A stretch of 64,000 nucleotides of DNA from Auanema rhodensis (lineage: Eukaryota; Nematoda; Chromadorea; Rhabditida; Rhabditidae), in assembly GCA_964057225.1 (NCBI GenBank), contig OZ059896.1, forward strand, positions 21,448,501 to 21,512,500, read 5' to 3'. Under the pieces are notes generated by a model. It was not told the DNA's origin. It ran no database searches and worked only from the letters and a program-made list of their open reading frames with translations. The translations under genes and the position numbers were made by a program. The stretch's first letter is position 1. The number at the start of each line of letters is the position of its first letter. Of the stretch, positions 38,260-51,982 are shown one piece after another.

Positions 38260-40716
38260 AGTAGATGTTTTTAGATTCCTTTTTTTAAGGCAAAGACGAT
38301 GGACAATGTTATTCAACGAAAAAATTAATTCTTCAGGGTGAAAATCGAGGATATAAGTGTGAACTTATATCAGTTGATATCTCGGTGCATCTTTAAGCTA
38401 GCGCAAATCTGATAACACAGATCGACGCAGCTTAAAAATCCGCATCGAATGCACTATACCACATTGAGAAACGCTTAATACAAAAATTAGTTATGATCGT
38501 TTGAAAAATGATGCATTAGTGTATGTTGAGTTTCCATGTACACTCAACATTGCTTCCAAAAACATTTTGACAAAAATTTTTTCGAAAAATTTCAAAATAA
38601 TTTAGCAAAAAGTAGATGTTTTTAGATTCCTTTTTTTAAGGCAAAGACGATGGACGATGTTATTCAACGAAAAAATTAATTCTTCAGGGTGAAAATCGAG
38701 GATATAAGTGTGCACTTATATCAGTTGATATCTCGGTGCATTTTTAAGCTAGCGCAAATCTGATAACACAGATCGACGCAGCTTAAAAATCCGCATCGAA
38801 TGCACTATACCACATTAAGAAACGCTTAATACAAAAATTAGTTATGATCGTTTGAAAAATGATGCATTAGTGTATGTTGAGTTTCCATGTACACTCAACA
38901 TTGCTTCCAAAAACATTTTGACAAAAATTTTTTCGAAAAATTTCAAAATAATTTAGCAAAAAGTAGATGTTTTTAGATTCCTTTTTTTAAAGCAAAGACG
39001 ATGGACGATGTTATTCAACGAAAAAATTAATTCTTCAGAGTGAAAATCGAGGATATAAGTGTGCACTTATATCAGTTGATATCTCGGTGCATTTTTAAGC
39101 TAGCGCAAATCTGATAACACAGATCGACGCAGCTTAAAAATCCGCATCGAATGCACTATACCACATTAAGAAACGCTTAATACAAAAATTAGTTATGATC
39201 GTTTGAAAAATGATGCATTAGTGTATGTTGAGTTTCCATGTACACTCAACATTGCTTCCAAAAACATTTTGACAAAAATTTTTTCGAAAAATTTCAAAAT
39301 AATTTAGCAAAAAGTAGATGTTTTTAGATTCCTTTTTTTAAGGCAAAGACGATGGACAATGTTATTCAACGAAAAAATTAATTCTTCAGGGTGAAAATCG
39401 AGGATATAAGTGTGAACTTATATCAGTTGATATCTCGGTGCATTTTTAAGCTAGCGCAAATCTGATAACACAGATCGACGCAGCTTAAAAATCCGCATCG
39501 AATGCACTATACCACATTGAGAAACGCTTAATACAAAAATTAGTTATGATCGTTTGAAAAATGATGCATTAGTGTATGTTGAGTTTCCATGTACACTCAA
39601 CATTGCTTCCAAAAACATTTTGACAAAAATTTTTTCGAAAAATTTCAAAATAATTTAGCAAAAAGTAGATGTTTTTAGATTCCTTTTTTTAAGGCAAAGA
39701 CGATGGACGATGTTATTCAACGAAAAAATTAATTCTTCAGGGTGAAAATCGAGGATATAAGTGTGCACTTATATCAGTTGATATCTCGGTGCATTTTTAA
39801 GCTAGCGCAAATCTGATAACACAGATCGACGCAGCTTAAAAATCCGCATCGAATGCACTATACTACATTGAGAAACGCTTAATACAAAAAATAGTTATGA
39901 TCGTTTGAAAAATGATGCATTAGTGTATGTTGAGTTTCCATGTACACTCAACATTGCTTCCAAAAACATTTTGACAAAAATTTTTTCGAAAATTTTCAAA
40001 ATAATTTAGCAAAAAGTAGATGTTTTTAGATTCCTTTTTTCAAGGCAAAGACGATGAACAATGTTATTCAACGAAAAAATCAATTCTTCAGGGTGAAAAT
40101 CGAGGATATAAGTGTGAACTTATATCAGTTGATATCTCGGTGCATTTTTAAGCTAGCGCAAATCTGATAACACAGATCGACGCAGCTTGAAAATCCGCAT
40201 CGAATGTACTATACTACATTGAGAAACGCTTAATACAAAAATTAGTTATGATCGTTTGAAAAATGATGCCTTAGTGTATGTTGAGTTTCCATGTACACTC
40301 AACATTGCTTCCAAAAACATTTTGACAAAAATTTTTTCGAAAAATTTCAAAATAATTTAGCAAAAAGTAGATGTTTTTAGATTCCTTTTTTTAAGGCAAA
40401 GACGATGGACAATGTTATTCAACGAAAAAATTAATTCTTCAGGGTGAAAATCGAGGATATAAGTGTGAACTTATATCAGTTGATATCTCGGTGCATTTTT
40501 AAGCTAGCGCAAATCTGATAACACAGATCGACGCAGCTTAAAAATCCGCATCGAATGCACTTTACTACTTTGAGAAACGCTTAATACAAAAATTAGTTAT
40601 GATCGTTTGAAAAATGATGCCTTAGTGTATGTTGAGTTTCCATGTACACTCAACATTGCTTCCAAAAACATTTTGACAAAAATTTTTTCGAAAAATTTCA
40701 AAATAATTTAGCAAAA

Positions 40717-41068
40717 AGTAGATGTTTTTAGATTCCTTTTTTTAAGGCAAAGACGATGGACAATGTTATTCAACGAAAAAATTAATTCATCAGGGTGAAA
40801 ATCGAGGATATAAGTGTGAACTTATATCAGTTGATATCTCGGTGCATTTTTAAGCTAGCGCAAATCTGATAACACAGATCGACGCAGCTTAAAAATCCGC
40901 ATCGAATGCACTTTACTACTTTGAGAAACGCTTAATACTAAAGTTAGTTATGATCGTTTGAAAATTGATGCATTAGTGTATGTTGAGTTTCCATGTACAC
41001 TCAACATTGCTTCCAAAAACATTTTGACAAAAGTTTTTTCGAAAAATTTTCAAAATAATTTAGCGAAA
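40717..41068. repeat. 352-bp monomer (1-bp insertion)
   Basis: Near 41041 the tail reads 'gaaaaattttcaaaa', one T more than usual. The unit also has 'attcatcaggg' for 'attcttcaggg' and 'atactaaagtt'. Confidence 0.8.
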
Positions 41069-41775
41069 AGTAGATGTTTTTAGATTCCTTTTTTCAAGGC
41101 AAAGACGATGGACAATGTTATTCAACAAAAAAATTAATTCTTCAGGGTGAAAATCGAGGATATAAGTGTGCACTTATATCAGTTGATATCTCGGTGCATT
41201 TTTAAGCTAGCGCAAATCTGATAACACAGATCGACGCAGCTTAAAAATCCGCATCGAATGCACTATACTACATTGAGAAACGCTCAATACAAAAATTAGT
41301 TATGATCGTTTGAAAAATGATGCCTTAGTGTATTTTGAGTTTCCATGTACACTCAACATTGCTTCCAAAAACATTTTGACAAAAATTTTTTCGAAAAATT
41401 TCAAAATAATTTAGCAAAAAGTAGATGTTTTTAGATTCCTTTTTTTAAGGCAAAGACGATGGACAATGTTATTCAACAAAAAAATTTATTCTTCAGGGTG
41501 AAAATCGAGGATATAAGTGTGCACTTATATCAGTTGATATCTCGGTGCATTTTTAAGCTAGCGCAAATCTGATAACACAGATCGACGAAGCTTAAAAATC
41601 CGCATCGAATGCACTATACTACATTGAGAAACGCTTAATACAAAAATTAGTTATGATCGTTTGAAAAATGATGCCTTAGTGTATGTTGAGTTTCCATGTA
41701 CACTCAACATTGCTTCCAAAAACATTTTGACAAAAATTTTTTCGAAAAATTTCAAAATAATTTAGCAAAAAGTAG

Positions 41776-42015
41776 ATGTTTTTAGATTCCTTTTTTCAAG
41801 GCAAAGACGATGGACAATGTTATTCAACAAAAAAATTAATTCTTCAGGGTGAAAATCGAGGATATAAGTGTGCACTTATATCAGTTGATATCTTGGTGCA
41901 TTTTCAAGCTAGCGCAAATCTGATAACACAGATCGACGCAGCTCAAAAATCCGCATCGAATGCACTATACTACATTGAGAATCGCTTAATACAAAAATTA
42001 GTTATGATCGTTTGA
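41776..42015 (+). other. 79-codon open frame, third copy
   Basis: The predicted peptide is the same as at 16503. At DNA level it has 'caacaaaa' for 'caacgaaa', a synonymous Thr18 change (ACA for ACG). As with all six copies, the unit directly upstream carries 'cgaagctt' and 'tttattc'. Coding remains doubtful. Confidence 0.2.
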
Positions 42016-42121
42016 AAATTGATGCATTAGTGTATGTTGAGTTTCCATGTACACTCAACATTGCTTCCAAAAACATTTTGACAAAAACTTTTTCGAAAAA
42101 TTTCAAAATAATTTAGCAAAA

Positions 42122-43525
42122 AGTAGATGTTTTTAGATTCCTTTTTTCAAGGCAAAGACGATGGACAATGTTATTCAACGAAAAAATTAATTCTTCAGGG
42201 TGAAAATCGAGGATATAAGTGTGAACTTATATCAGTTGATATATCGGTGCATTTTTAAGCTAGCGCAAATCTGATAACACAGATCGACGCAGCTTAAAAA
42301 TCCGCATCGAATGCACTTTACTACTTTGAGAAACGCTTAATACAAAAGTTAGTTATGATCGTTTGAAAATTGATGCATTAGTGTATGTTGAGTTTCCATG
42401 TACACTCAACATTGCTTCCAAAAACATTTTGACAAAAGTTTTTTCGAAAAATTTCAAAATAATTTAGCAAAAAGTAGATGTTTTTAGATTCCTTTTTTCA
42501 AGGCAAAGACGATGGACAATGTTATTCAACAAAAAAATTAATTCTTCAGGGTGAAAATCGAGGATATAAGTGTGAACTTATATCAGTTGATATCTCGGTG
42601 CATTTTTAAGCTAGCGCAAATCTGATAACACAGATCGACGCAGCTTGAAAATCCGCATCGAATGTACTATACTACATTGAGAAACGCTTAATACAAAAAT
42701 TAGTTATGATCGTTTGAAAATTGATGCATTAGTGTATGTTGAGTTTCCATGTACACTCAACATTGCTTCCAAAAACATTTTGACAAAAGTTTTTTCGAAA
42801 AATTTCAAAATAATTTAGCAAAAAGTAGATGTTTTTAGATTCCTTTTTTCAAGGCAAAGACGATGGACAATGTTATTCAACGAAAAAATTAATTCTTCAG
42901 GGTGAAAATCGAGGATATAAGTGTGAACTTATATCAGTTGATATATCGGTGCATTTTTAAGCTAGCGCAAATCTGATAACACAGATCGACGCAGCTTAAA
43001 AATCCGCATCGAATGCACTTTACTACTTTGAGAAACGCTTAATACAAAAGTTAGTTATGATCGGTTGAAAATTGATGCATTAGTGTATGTTGAGTTTCCA
43101 TGTACACTCAACATTGCTTCCAAAAACATTTTGACAAAAGTTTTTTCGAAAAATTTCAAAATAATTTAGCAAAAAGTAGATGTTTTTAGATTCCTTTTTT
43201 CAAGGCAAAGACGATGGACAATGTTATTCAACAAAAAAATTAATTCTTCAGGGTGAAAATCGAGGATATAAGTGTGAACTTATATCAGTTGATATCTCGG
43301 TGCATTTTTAAGCTAGCGCAAATCTGATAACACAGATCGACGCAGCTTGAAAATCCGCATCGAATGTACTATACTACATTGAGAAACGCTTAATACAAAA
43401 ATTAGTTATGATCGTTTGAAAATTGATGCATTAGTGTATGTTGAGTTTCCATGTACACTCAACATTGCTTCCAAAAACATTTTGACAAAAGTTTTTTCGA
43501 AAAATTTCAAAATAATTTAGCAAAA
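42122..43525. repeat. Tandem pair of 2-monomer repeats (2 x 702 bp)
   Basis: Units at 42122 and 42824 share the rare 'gatatatcggtg' plus 'tttactactttg'. Units at 42473 and 43175 share 'caacaaaa', 'cttgaaaatcc' and 'gaatgtac' followed by 'attgatgcatta'. The second copy has one private change, 'gatcggttg'. Confidence 0.85.
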
Positions 43526-44232
43526 AGTAGATGTTTTTAGATTCCTTTTTTCAAGGCAAAGTCGATGGACAATGTTATTCAACGAAAAAATTAATTCTTC
43601 AGGGTGAAAATCGAGGATATAAGTGTGAACTTATATCAGTTGATATCTCGGTGCATTTTTAAGCTAGCGCAAATCTCATAATACAGATCGACGCAGCTTA
43701 AAAATCCGCATCGAATGCACTATACTACATTGAGAAACGCTCAATACAAAAATTAGTTATGATCGTTTGAAAAATGATGCCTTAGTGTATTTTGAGTTTC
43801 CATGTACACTCAACATTGCTTCCAAAAACATTTTGACAAAAATTTTTTCGAAAAATTTCAAAATAATTTAGCAAAAAGTAGATGTTTTTAGATTTCTTTT
43901 TTTAAGGCAAAGACGATGGACAATGTTATTCAACAAAAAAATTTATTCTTCAGGGTGAAAATCGAGGATATAAGTGTGCACTTATATCAGTTGATATCTC
44001 GGTGCATTTTTAAGCTAGCGCAAATCTGATAACACAGATCGACGAAGCTTAAAAATCCGCATCGAATGCACTATACTACATTGAGAAACGCTTAATACAA
44101 AAATTAGTTATGATCGTTTGAAAAATGATGCCTTAGTGTATGTTGAGTTTCCATGTACACTCAACATTGCTTCCAAAAACATTTTGACAAAAATTTTTTC
44201 GAAAAATTTCAAAATAATTTAGCAAAAAGTAG

Positions 44233-44472
44233 ATGTTTTTAGATTCCTTTTTTCAAGGCAAAGACGATGGACAATGTTATTCAACGAAAAAATTAATTCT
44301 TCAGGGTGAAAATCGAGGATATAAGTGTGCACTTATATCAGTTGATATCTTGGTGCATTTTCAAGCTAGCGCAAATCTGATAACACAGATCGACGCAGCT
44401 CAAAAATCCGCATCGAATGCACTATACTACATTGAGAATCGCTTAATACAAAAATTAGTTATGATCGTTTGA
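44233..44472 (+). other. 79-codon open frame, fourth copy
   Basis: The predicted peptide is the same as at 16503, exactly 2457 bp (seven monomers) downstream of the copy at 41776. It is followed by two 'ctcataac' units, the second with 'gaaacatttc', and then by the first 14-bp insertion unit. Coding remains doubtful. Confidence 0.2.
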
Positions 44473-45619
44473 AAATTGATGCATTAGTGTATGTTGAGTT
44501 TCCATGTACACTCAACATTGCTTCCAAAAACATTTTGACAAAAACTTTTTCGAAAAATTTCAAAATAATTTAGCAAAAAGTAGATGTTTTTAGATTCCTT
44601 TTTTCAAGGCAAAGACGATGGACAATGTTATTCAACGAAAAAATTAATTCTTCAGGGTGAAAATCGAGGATATAAGTGTGAACTTATATCAGTTGATATC
44701 TCGGTGCATTTTTAAGCTAGCGCAAATCTCATAACACAGATCGACGCAGCTTGAAAATCCGCATCGAATGCACTATACTACATTGAGAAACGCTTAATAC
44801 AAAAATTAGTTATGATCGTTTGAAAAATGATGCCTTAGTGTATGTTGAGTTTCCATGTACACTCAACATTGCTTCCAAAAACATTTTGACAAAAACTTTT
44901 TCGAAAAATTTCAAAATAATTTAGCAAAAAGTAGATGTTTTTAGATTCCTTTTTTCAAGGCAAAGACGATGGACAATGTTATTCAACGAAAAAATTAATT
45001 CTTCAGGGTGAAAATCGAGGATATAAGTGTGAACTTATATCAGTTGATATCTCGGTGCATTTTTAAGCTAGCGCAAATCTCATAACACAGATCGACGCAG
45101 CTTGAAAATCCGCATCGAATGCACTATACTACATTGAGAAACGCTTAATACAAAAATTAGTTATGATCGTTTGAAAAATGATGCCTTAGTGTATGTTGAG
45201 TTTCCATGTACACTCAACATTGCTTCCAAAAACATTTTGACAAAAATTTTTTCGAAACATTTCAAAATAATTTAGCAAAAAGTAGATGTTTTTAGATTCC
45301 TTTTTTCAAGGCAAAGACGATGGACAATGTTATTCAACGAAAAAATTAATTCTTCAGGGTGAAAATCGAGGATATAAGTGTGAACTTATATCAGTTGATA
45401 TCTCGGTGCATTTTTAAGCTAGCGCAAATCTGATAACACAGATCGACGCAGCTTAAAAATCCGCATCGAATGCACTTTACTACATTGAGAAACGCTTAAT
45501 ACAAAAATTAGTTATGATCGTTTGAAAAATGATGCATTAGTGTATGTTGAGTTTCCATGTACACTCAACATTGCTTCCAAAAACATTTTGACAAAAATTT
45601 TTTCGAAAAATTTCAAAAT

Positions 45620-45633
45620 TTCAAATTTAATTT
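45620..45633. repeat. 14-bp insertion, copy 1
   Basis: The tail 'tttcaaaataatttagc' is expanded by 'ttcaaatttaattt', giving a 365-bp unit (45281-45645). The inserted bases resemble their flanks ('tttcaaa' and 'taattta' are doubled), which suggests replication slippage. Exact placement is ambiguous by a few bases. Confidence 0.9.
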
Positions 45634-46703
45634 AATTTAGCAAAAAGTAGATGTTTTTAGATTCCTTTTTTCAAGGCAAAGACGATGGACAATGTTATTC
45701 AACGAAAAAATTAATTCTTCAGGGTGAAAATCGAGGATATAAGTGTGAACTTATATCAGTTGATATCTCGGTGCATTTTTAAGCTAGCGCAAATCTCATA
45801 ACACAGATCGAGGCAGCTTGAAAATCCGCATCGAATGCACTATACTACATTGAGAAACGCTTAATACAAAAATTAGTTATGATCGTTTGAAAAATGATGC
45901 CTTAGTGTATGTTGAGTTTCCATGTACACTCAACATTGCTTCCAAAAACATTTTGACAAAAATTTTTTCGAAACATTTCAAAATAATTTAGCAAAAAGTA
46001 GATGTTTTTAGATTCCTTTTTTCAAGGCAAAGAAGATGGACAATGTTATTCAACGAAAAAATTAATTCTTCAGGGTGAAAATCGAGGATATAAGTGTGAA
46101 CTTATATCAGTTGATATCTCGGTGCATTTTTAAGCTAGCGCAAATCTGATAACACAGATCGACGCAGCTTAAAAATCCGCATCGAATGCACTTTACTACA
46201 TTGAGAAACGCTTAATACAAAAATTAGTTATGATCGTTTGAAAAATGATGCATTAGTGTATGTTGACTTTCCATGTACACTCAACATTGCTTCCAAAAAC
46301 ATTTTGACAAAAATTTTTTCGAAAAATTTCAAAATAATTTAGCAAAAAGTAGATGTTTTTAGATTCCTTTTTTTAAGGCAAAGACGATGGACAATGTTAT
46401 TCAACAAAAAAATTTATTCTTCAGGGTGAAAATCGAGGATATAAGTGTGCACTTATATCAGTTGATATCTCGGTGCATTTTTAAGCTAGCGCAAATCTGA
46501 TAACACAGATCGACGAAGCTTAAAAATCCGCATCGAATGCACTATACTACATTGAGAAACGCTTAATACAAAAATTAGTTATGATCGTTTGAAAAATGAT
46601 GCCTTAGTGTATGTTGAGTTTCCATGTACACTCAACATTGCTTCCAAAAACATTTTGACAAAAATTTTTTCGAAAAATTTCAAAATAATTTAGCAAAAAG
46701 TAG

Positions 46704-46943
46704 ATGTTTTTAGATTCCTTTTTTCAAGGCAAAGACGATGGACAATGTTATTCAACGAAAAAATTAATTCTTCAGAGTGAAAATCGAGGATATAAGTGTG
46801 CACTTATATCAGTTGATATCTTGGTGCATTTTCAAGCTAGCGCAAATCTGATAACACAGATCGACGCAGCTCAAAAATCCGCATCGAATGCACTATACTA
46901 CATTGAGAATCGCTTAATACAAAAATTAGTTATGATCGTTTGA
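46704..46943 (+). other. 79-codon open frame, fifth copy (Gly25 to Ser)
   Basis: This copy has 'cagagtg' for 'cagggtg', which replaces Gly25 with Ser. All three key codons are CAA. The unit is followed directly by a unit with the 14-bp insertion. Coding remains doubtful. Confidence 0.2.
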
Positions 46944-47388
46944 AAATTGATGCATTAGTGTATGTTGAGTTTCCATGTACACTCAACATTGCTTCCAAAA
47001 ACATTTTGACAAAAACTTTTTCGAAAAATTTCAAAATAATTTAGCAAAAAGTAGATGTTTTTAGATTCCTTTTTTCAAGGCAAAGACGATGGACAATGTT
47101 ATTCAACGAAAAAATTAATTCTTCAGGGTGAAAATCGAGGATATAAGTGTGAACTTATATCAGTTGATATCTCGGTGCATTTTTAAGCTAGCGCAAATCT
47201 CATAACACAGATCGACGCAGCTTGAAAATCCGCATCGAATGCACTATACTACATTGAGAAACGCTTAATACAAAAATTAGTTATGATCGTTTGAAAAATG
47301 ATGCCTTAGTGTATGTTGAGTTTCCATGTACACTCAACATTGCTTCCAAAAACATTTTGACAAAAATTTTTTCGAAAAATTTCAAAAT

Positions 47389-47402
47389 TTCAAATTTAAT
47401 TT
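47389..47402. repeat. 14-bp insertion, copy 2, in a different monomer background
   Basis: The same 14 bases occur at the same place in the unit 47050-47414. This unit has 'ctcataac', 'cttgaaaatcc' and 'gatgcctta', whereas the other three insertion units have 'tttactacattg' and 'gatgcatta'. The insertion has therefore been joined to another background by crossover or conversion. Confidence 0.9.
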
Positions 47403-47414
47403 AATTTAGCAAAA

Positions 47415-48116
47415 AGTAGATGTTTTTAGATTCCTTTTTTCAAGGCAAAGACGATGGACAATGTTATTCAACGAAAAAATTAATTCTTCAGGGTGAAAAT
47501 CGAGGATATAAGTGTGAACTTATATCAGTTGATATCTCGGTGCATTTTTAAGCTAGCGCAAATCTGATAACACAGATCGACGCAGCTTAAAAATCCGCAT
47601 CGAATGCACTATACCACATTGAGAAACGCTTAATACAAAAATTAGTTATGATCGTTTGAAAATTGATGCATTAGTGTAAGTTGAGTTTCCATGTACACTC
47701 TACATTGCTTCCAAAAACATTTTGACAAAAATTTTTTCGAAAAATTTCAAAATAATTTAGCAAAAAGTAGATGTTTTAAGATTCCTTTTTTCAAGGCAAA
47801 GACGATGGACAATGTTATTCAACGAAAAAATTAATTCTTCAGGGTGAAAATCGAGGATATAAGTGTGAACTTATATCAGATGATATCTCGATGCATTTTT
47901 AAGCTAGCGCAAATCTGATAACACAGATCGACGCAGCTTAAAAATCCGCATCGAATGCACTATACCACATTGAGAAACGCTTAATACAAAAATTAGTTAT
48001 GATCGTTTGAAAATTGATGCATTAGTGTATGTTGAGTTTCCATGTACACTCAACATTGCTTCCAAAAACATTTTGACAAAAACTTTTTCGAAAAATTTCA
48101 AAATAATTTAGCAAAA
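47415..48116. repeat. 2-monomer segment matching 55516-56217
   Basis: The first unit has 'acactctacattg' and the second has 'gttttaagattcc', 'cagatgatatc' and 'ctcgatgc'. The same pair recurs at 55516-56217, 23 monomers plus two 14-bp insertions downstream. The first unit also has a private 'gtgtaagttgag'. Confidence 0.8.
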
Positions 48117-50222
48117 AGTAGATGTTTTTAGATTCCTTTTTTTAAGGCAAAGACGATGGACAATGTTATTCAACGAAAAAATTAATTCTTCAGGGTGAAA
48201 ATCGAGGATATAAGTGTGAACTTATATCAGTTGATATCTCGGTGCATTTTTAAGCTAGCGCAAATCTGATAACACAGATCGACGCAGCTTAAAAATCCGC
48301 ATCGAATGCACTTTACTACTTTGAGAAACGCTTAATACAAAAGTTAGTTATGATCGTTTGAAAATTGATGCATTAGTGTATGTTGAGTTTCCATGTACAC
48401 TCAACATTGCTTCCAAAAACATTTTGACAAAAATTTTTTCGAAAAATTTCAAAATAATTTAGCAAAAAGTAGATGTTTTTAGATTCCTTTTTTCAAGGCA
48501 AAGACGATGGACAATGTTATTCAACGAAAAAATTAATTCTTCAGGGTGAAAATCGAGGATATAAGTGTGAACTTATATCAGTTGATATCTCGGTGCATTT
48601 TTAAGCTAGCGCAAATCTGATAACACAGATCGACGCAGCTTAAAAATCCGCATTGAATGCACTATACTACATTGAGAAACGCTTAATACAAAAATTAGTT
48701 ATGATTGTTTGAAAAATGATGCATTAGTGTATGTTGAGTTTCCATGTACACTCAACATTGCTTCCAAAAACATTTTGACAAAAATTTTTTCGAAAAATTT
48801 CAAAATAATTTAGCAAAAAGTAGATGTTTTTAGATTCCTTTTTTTAAGGCAAAGACGATGGACAATGTTATTCAACAAAAAAATTTATTCTTCAGGGTGA
48901 AAATCGAGGATATAAGTGTGCACTTATATCAGTTGATATCTCGGTGCATTTTTAAGCTAGCGCAAATCTGATAACACAGATCGACGAAGCTTAAAAATCC
49001 GCATCGAATGCACTATACTACATTGAGAAACGCTTAATACAAAAGTTAGTTATGATCGTTTGAAAATTGATGCATTAGTGTATGTTGAGTTTCCATGTAC
49101 ACTCAACATTGCTTCCAAAAACATTTTGACAAAAACTTTTTCGAAAAATTTCAAAATAATTTAGCAAAAAGTAGATGTTTTTAGATTCCTTTTTTCAAGG
49201 CAAAGACGATGGACAATGTTATTCAACGAAAAAATTAATTCTTCAGGGTGAAAATCGAGGATATAAGTGTGAACTTATATCAGTTGATATCTCGGTGCAT
49301 TTTTAAGCTAGCGCAAATCTGATAACACAGATCGACGCAGCTTAAAAATCCGCATCGAATGCACTTTACTACTTTGAGAAACGCTTAATACAAAAGTTAG
49401 TTATGATCGTTTGAAAATTGATGCATTAGTGTATGTTGAGTTTCCATGTACACTCAACATTGCTTCCAAAAACATTTTGACAAAAATTTTTTCGAAAAAT
49501 TTCAAAATAATTTAGCAAAAAGTAGATGTTTTTAGATTCCTTTTTTCAAGGCAAAGACGATGGACAATGTTATTCAACGAAAAAATTAATTCTTCAGGGT
49601 GAAAATCGAGGATATAAGTGTGAACTTATATCAGTTGATATCTCGGTGCATTTTTAAGCTAGCGCAAATCTGATAACACAGATCGACGCAGCTTAAAAAT
49701 CCGCATTGAATGCACTATACTACATTGAGAAACGCTTAATACAAAAATTAGTTATGATTGTTTGAAAAATGATGCATTAGTGTATGTTGAGTTTCCATGT
49801 ACACTCAACATTGCTTCCAAAAACATTTTGACAAAAATTTTTTCGAAAAATTTCAAAATAATTTAGCAAAAAGTAGATGTTTTTAGATTCCTTTTTTCAA
49901 GGCAAAGACGATGGACAATGTTATTCAACGAAAAAATTAATTCTTCAGGGTGAAAATCGAGGATATAAGTGTGAACTTATATCAGTTGATATCTCGGTGC
50001 ATTTTTAAGCTAGCGCAAATCTGATAACACAGATCGACGCAGCTTAAAAATCCGCATTGAATGCACTATACTACATTGAGAAACGCTTAATACAAAAATT
50101 AGTTATGATTGTTTGAAAAATGATGCATTAGTGTATGTTGAGTTTCCATGTACACTCAACATTGCTTCCAAAAACATTTTGACAAAAATTTTTTCGAAAA
50201 ATTTCAAAATAATTTAGCAAAA

Positions 50223-51626
50223 AGTAGATGTTTTTAGATTCCTTTTTTTAAGGCAAAGACGATGGACAATGTTATTCAACAAAAAAATTTATTCTTCAGG
50301 GTGAAAATCGAGGATATAAGTGTGCACTTATATCAGTTGATATCTCGGTGCATTTTTAAGCTAGCGCAAATCTGATAACACAGATCGACGAAGCTTAAAA
50401 ATCCGCATCGAATGCACTATACTACATTGAGAAACGCTTAATACAAAAGTTAGTTATGATCGTTTGAAAATTGATGCATTAGTGTATGTTGAGTTTCCAT
50501 GTACACTCAACATTGCTTCCAAAAACATTTTGACAAAAATTTTTTCGAAAAATTTCAAAATAATTTAGCAAAAAGTAGATGTTTTTAGATTCCTTTTTTC
50601 AAGGCAAAGACGATGGACAATGTTATTCAACGAAAAAATTAATTCTTCAGGGTGAAAATCGAGGATATAAGTGTGAACTTATATCAGTTGATATCTCGGT
50701 GCATTTTTAAGCTAGCGCAAATCTGATAACACAGATCGACGCAGCTTAAAAATCCGCATTGAATGCACTATACTACATTGAGAAACGCTTAATACAAAAA
50801 TTAGTTATGATTGTTTGAAAAATGATGCATTAGTGTATGTTGAGTTTCCATGTACACTCAACATTGCTTCCAAAAACATTTTGACAAAAATTTTTTCGAA
50901 AAATTTCAAAATAATTTAGCAAAAAGTAGATGTTTTTAGATTCCTTTTTTTAAGGCAAAGACGATGGACAATGTTATTCAACAAAAAAATTTATTCTTCA
51001 GGGTGAAAATCGAGGATATAAGTGTGCACTTATATCAGTTGATATCTCGGTGCATTTTTAAGCTAGCGCAAATCTGATAACACAGATCGACGAAGCTTAA
51101 AAATCCGCATCGAATGCACTATACTACATTGAGAAACGCTTAATACAAAAGTTAGTTATGATCGTTTGAAAATTGATGCATTAGTGTATGTTGAGTTTCC
51201 ATGTACACTCAACATTGCTTCCAAAAACATTTTGACAAAAATTTTTTCGAAAAATTTCAAAATAATTTAGCAAAAAGTAGATGTTTTTAGATTCCTTTTT
51301 TCAAGGCAAAGACGATGGACAATGTTATTCAACGAAAAAATTAATTCTTCAGGGTGAAAATCGAGGATATAAGTGTGAACTTATATCAGTTGATATCTCG
51401 GTGCATTTTTAAGCTAGCGCAAATCTGATAACACAGATCGACGCAGCTTAAAAATCCGCATTGAATGCACTATACTACATTGAGAAACGCTTAATACAAA
51501 AATTAGTTATGATTGTTTGAAAAATGATGCATTAGTGTATGTTGAGTTTCCATGTACACTCAACATTGCTTCCAAAAACATTTTGACAAAAATTTTTTCG
51601 AAAAATTTCAAAATAATTTAGCAAAA
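50223..51626. repeat. Tandem pair of 2-monomer repeats (2 x 702 bp)
   Basis: Each dimer is a 'cgaagctt'/'tttattc'/'aagttag' unit followed by a unit with 'cattgaatg' and 'gattgtttg'. Copies begin at 50223 and 50925. Related units at 48468, 49521 and 49872, and the similar pair start at 51627, suggest ongoing exchange. Confidence 0.85.
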
Positions 51627-51982
51627 AGTAGATGTTTTTAGATTCCTTTTTTTAAGGCAAAGACGATGGACAATGTTATTCAACAAAAAAATTTATTCTT
51701 CAGGGTGAAAATCGAGGATATAAGTGTGCACTTATATCAGTTGATATCTCGGTGCATTTTTAAGCTAGCGCAAATCTGATAACACAGATCGACGAAGCTT
51801 AAAAATCCGCATCGAATGCACTATACTACATTGAGAAACGCTTAATACAAAAATTAGTTATGATCGTTTGAAAAATGATGCCTTAGTGTATGTTGAGTTT
51901 CCATGTACACTCAACATTGCTTCCAAAAACATTTTGACAAAAATTTTTTCGAAAAATTTCAAAATAATTTAGCAAAAAGTAG

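Larger units (their letters stand above)
22465..40014. repeat. Subfamily A block 2 (50 monomers)
   Basis: Units 65 to 114 return to A-type variants. The first unit shares 'ttatagcag' and 'aagcttgcg' with the first unit of block A1 and, so far as I could see, with no other unit. From about 31942 to 39300 the block is very uniform, mostly 'gacgatg'/'gtgcac'/'ataccac' units alternating 'ttaaggc' and 'ttaaagc'. A few B-like 'cttgaaaatcc' units occur near 23.3, 25.4, 26.1, 26.9, 27.5, 29.7 and 31.4 kb. Confidence 0.75.
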
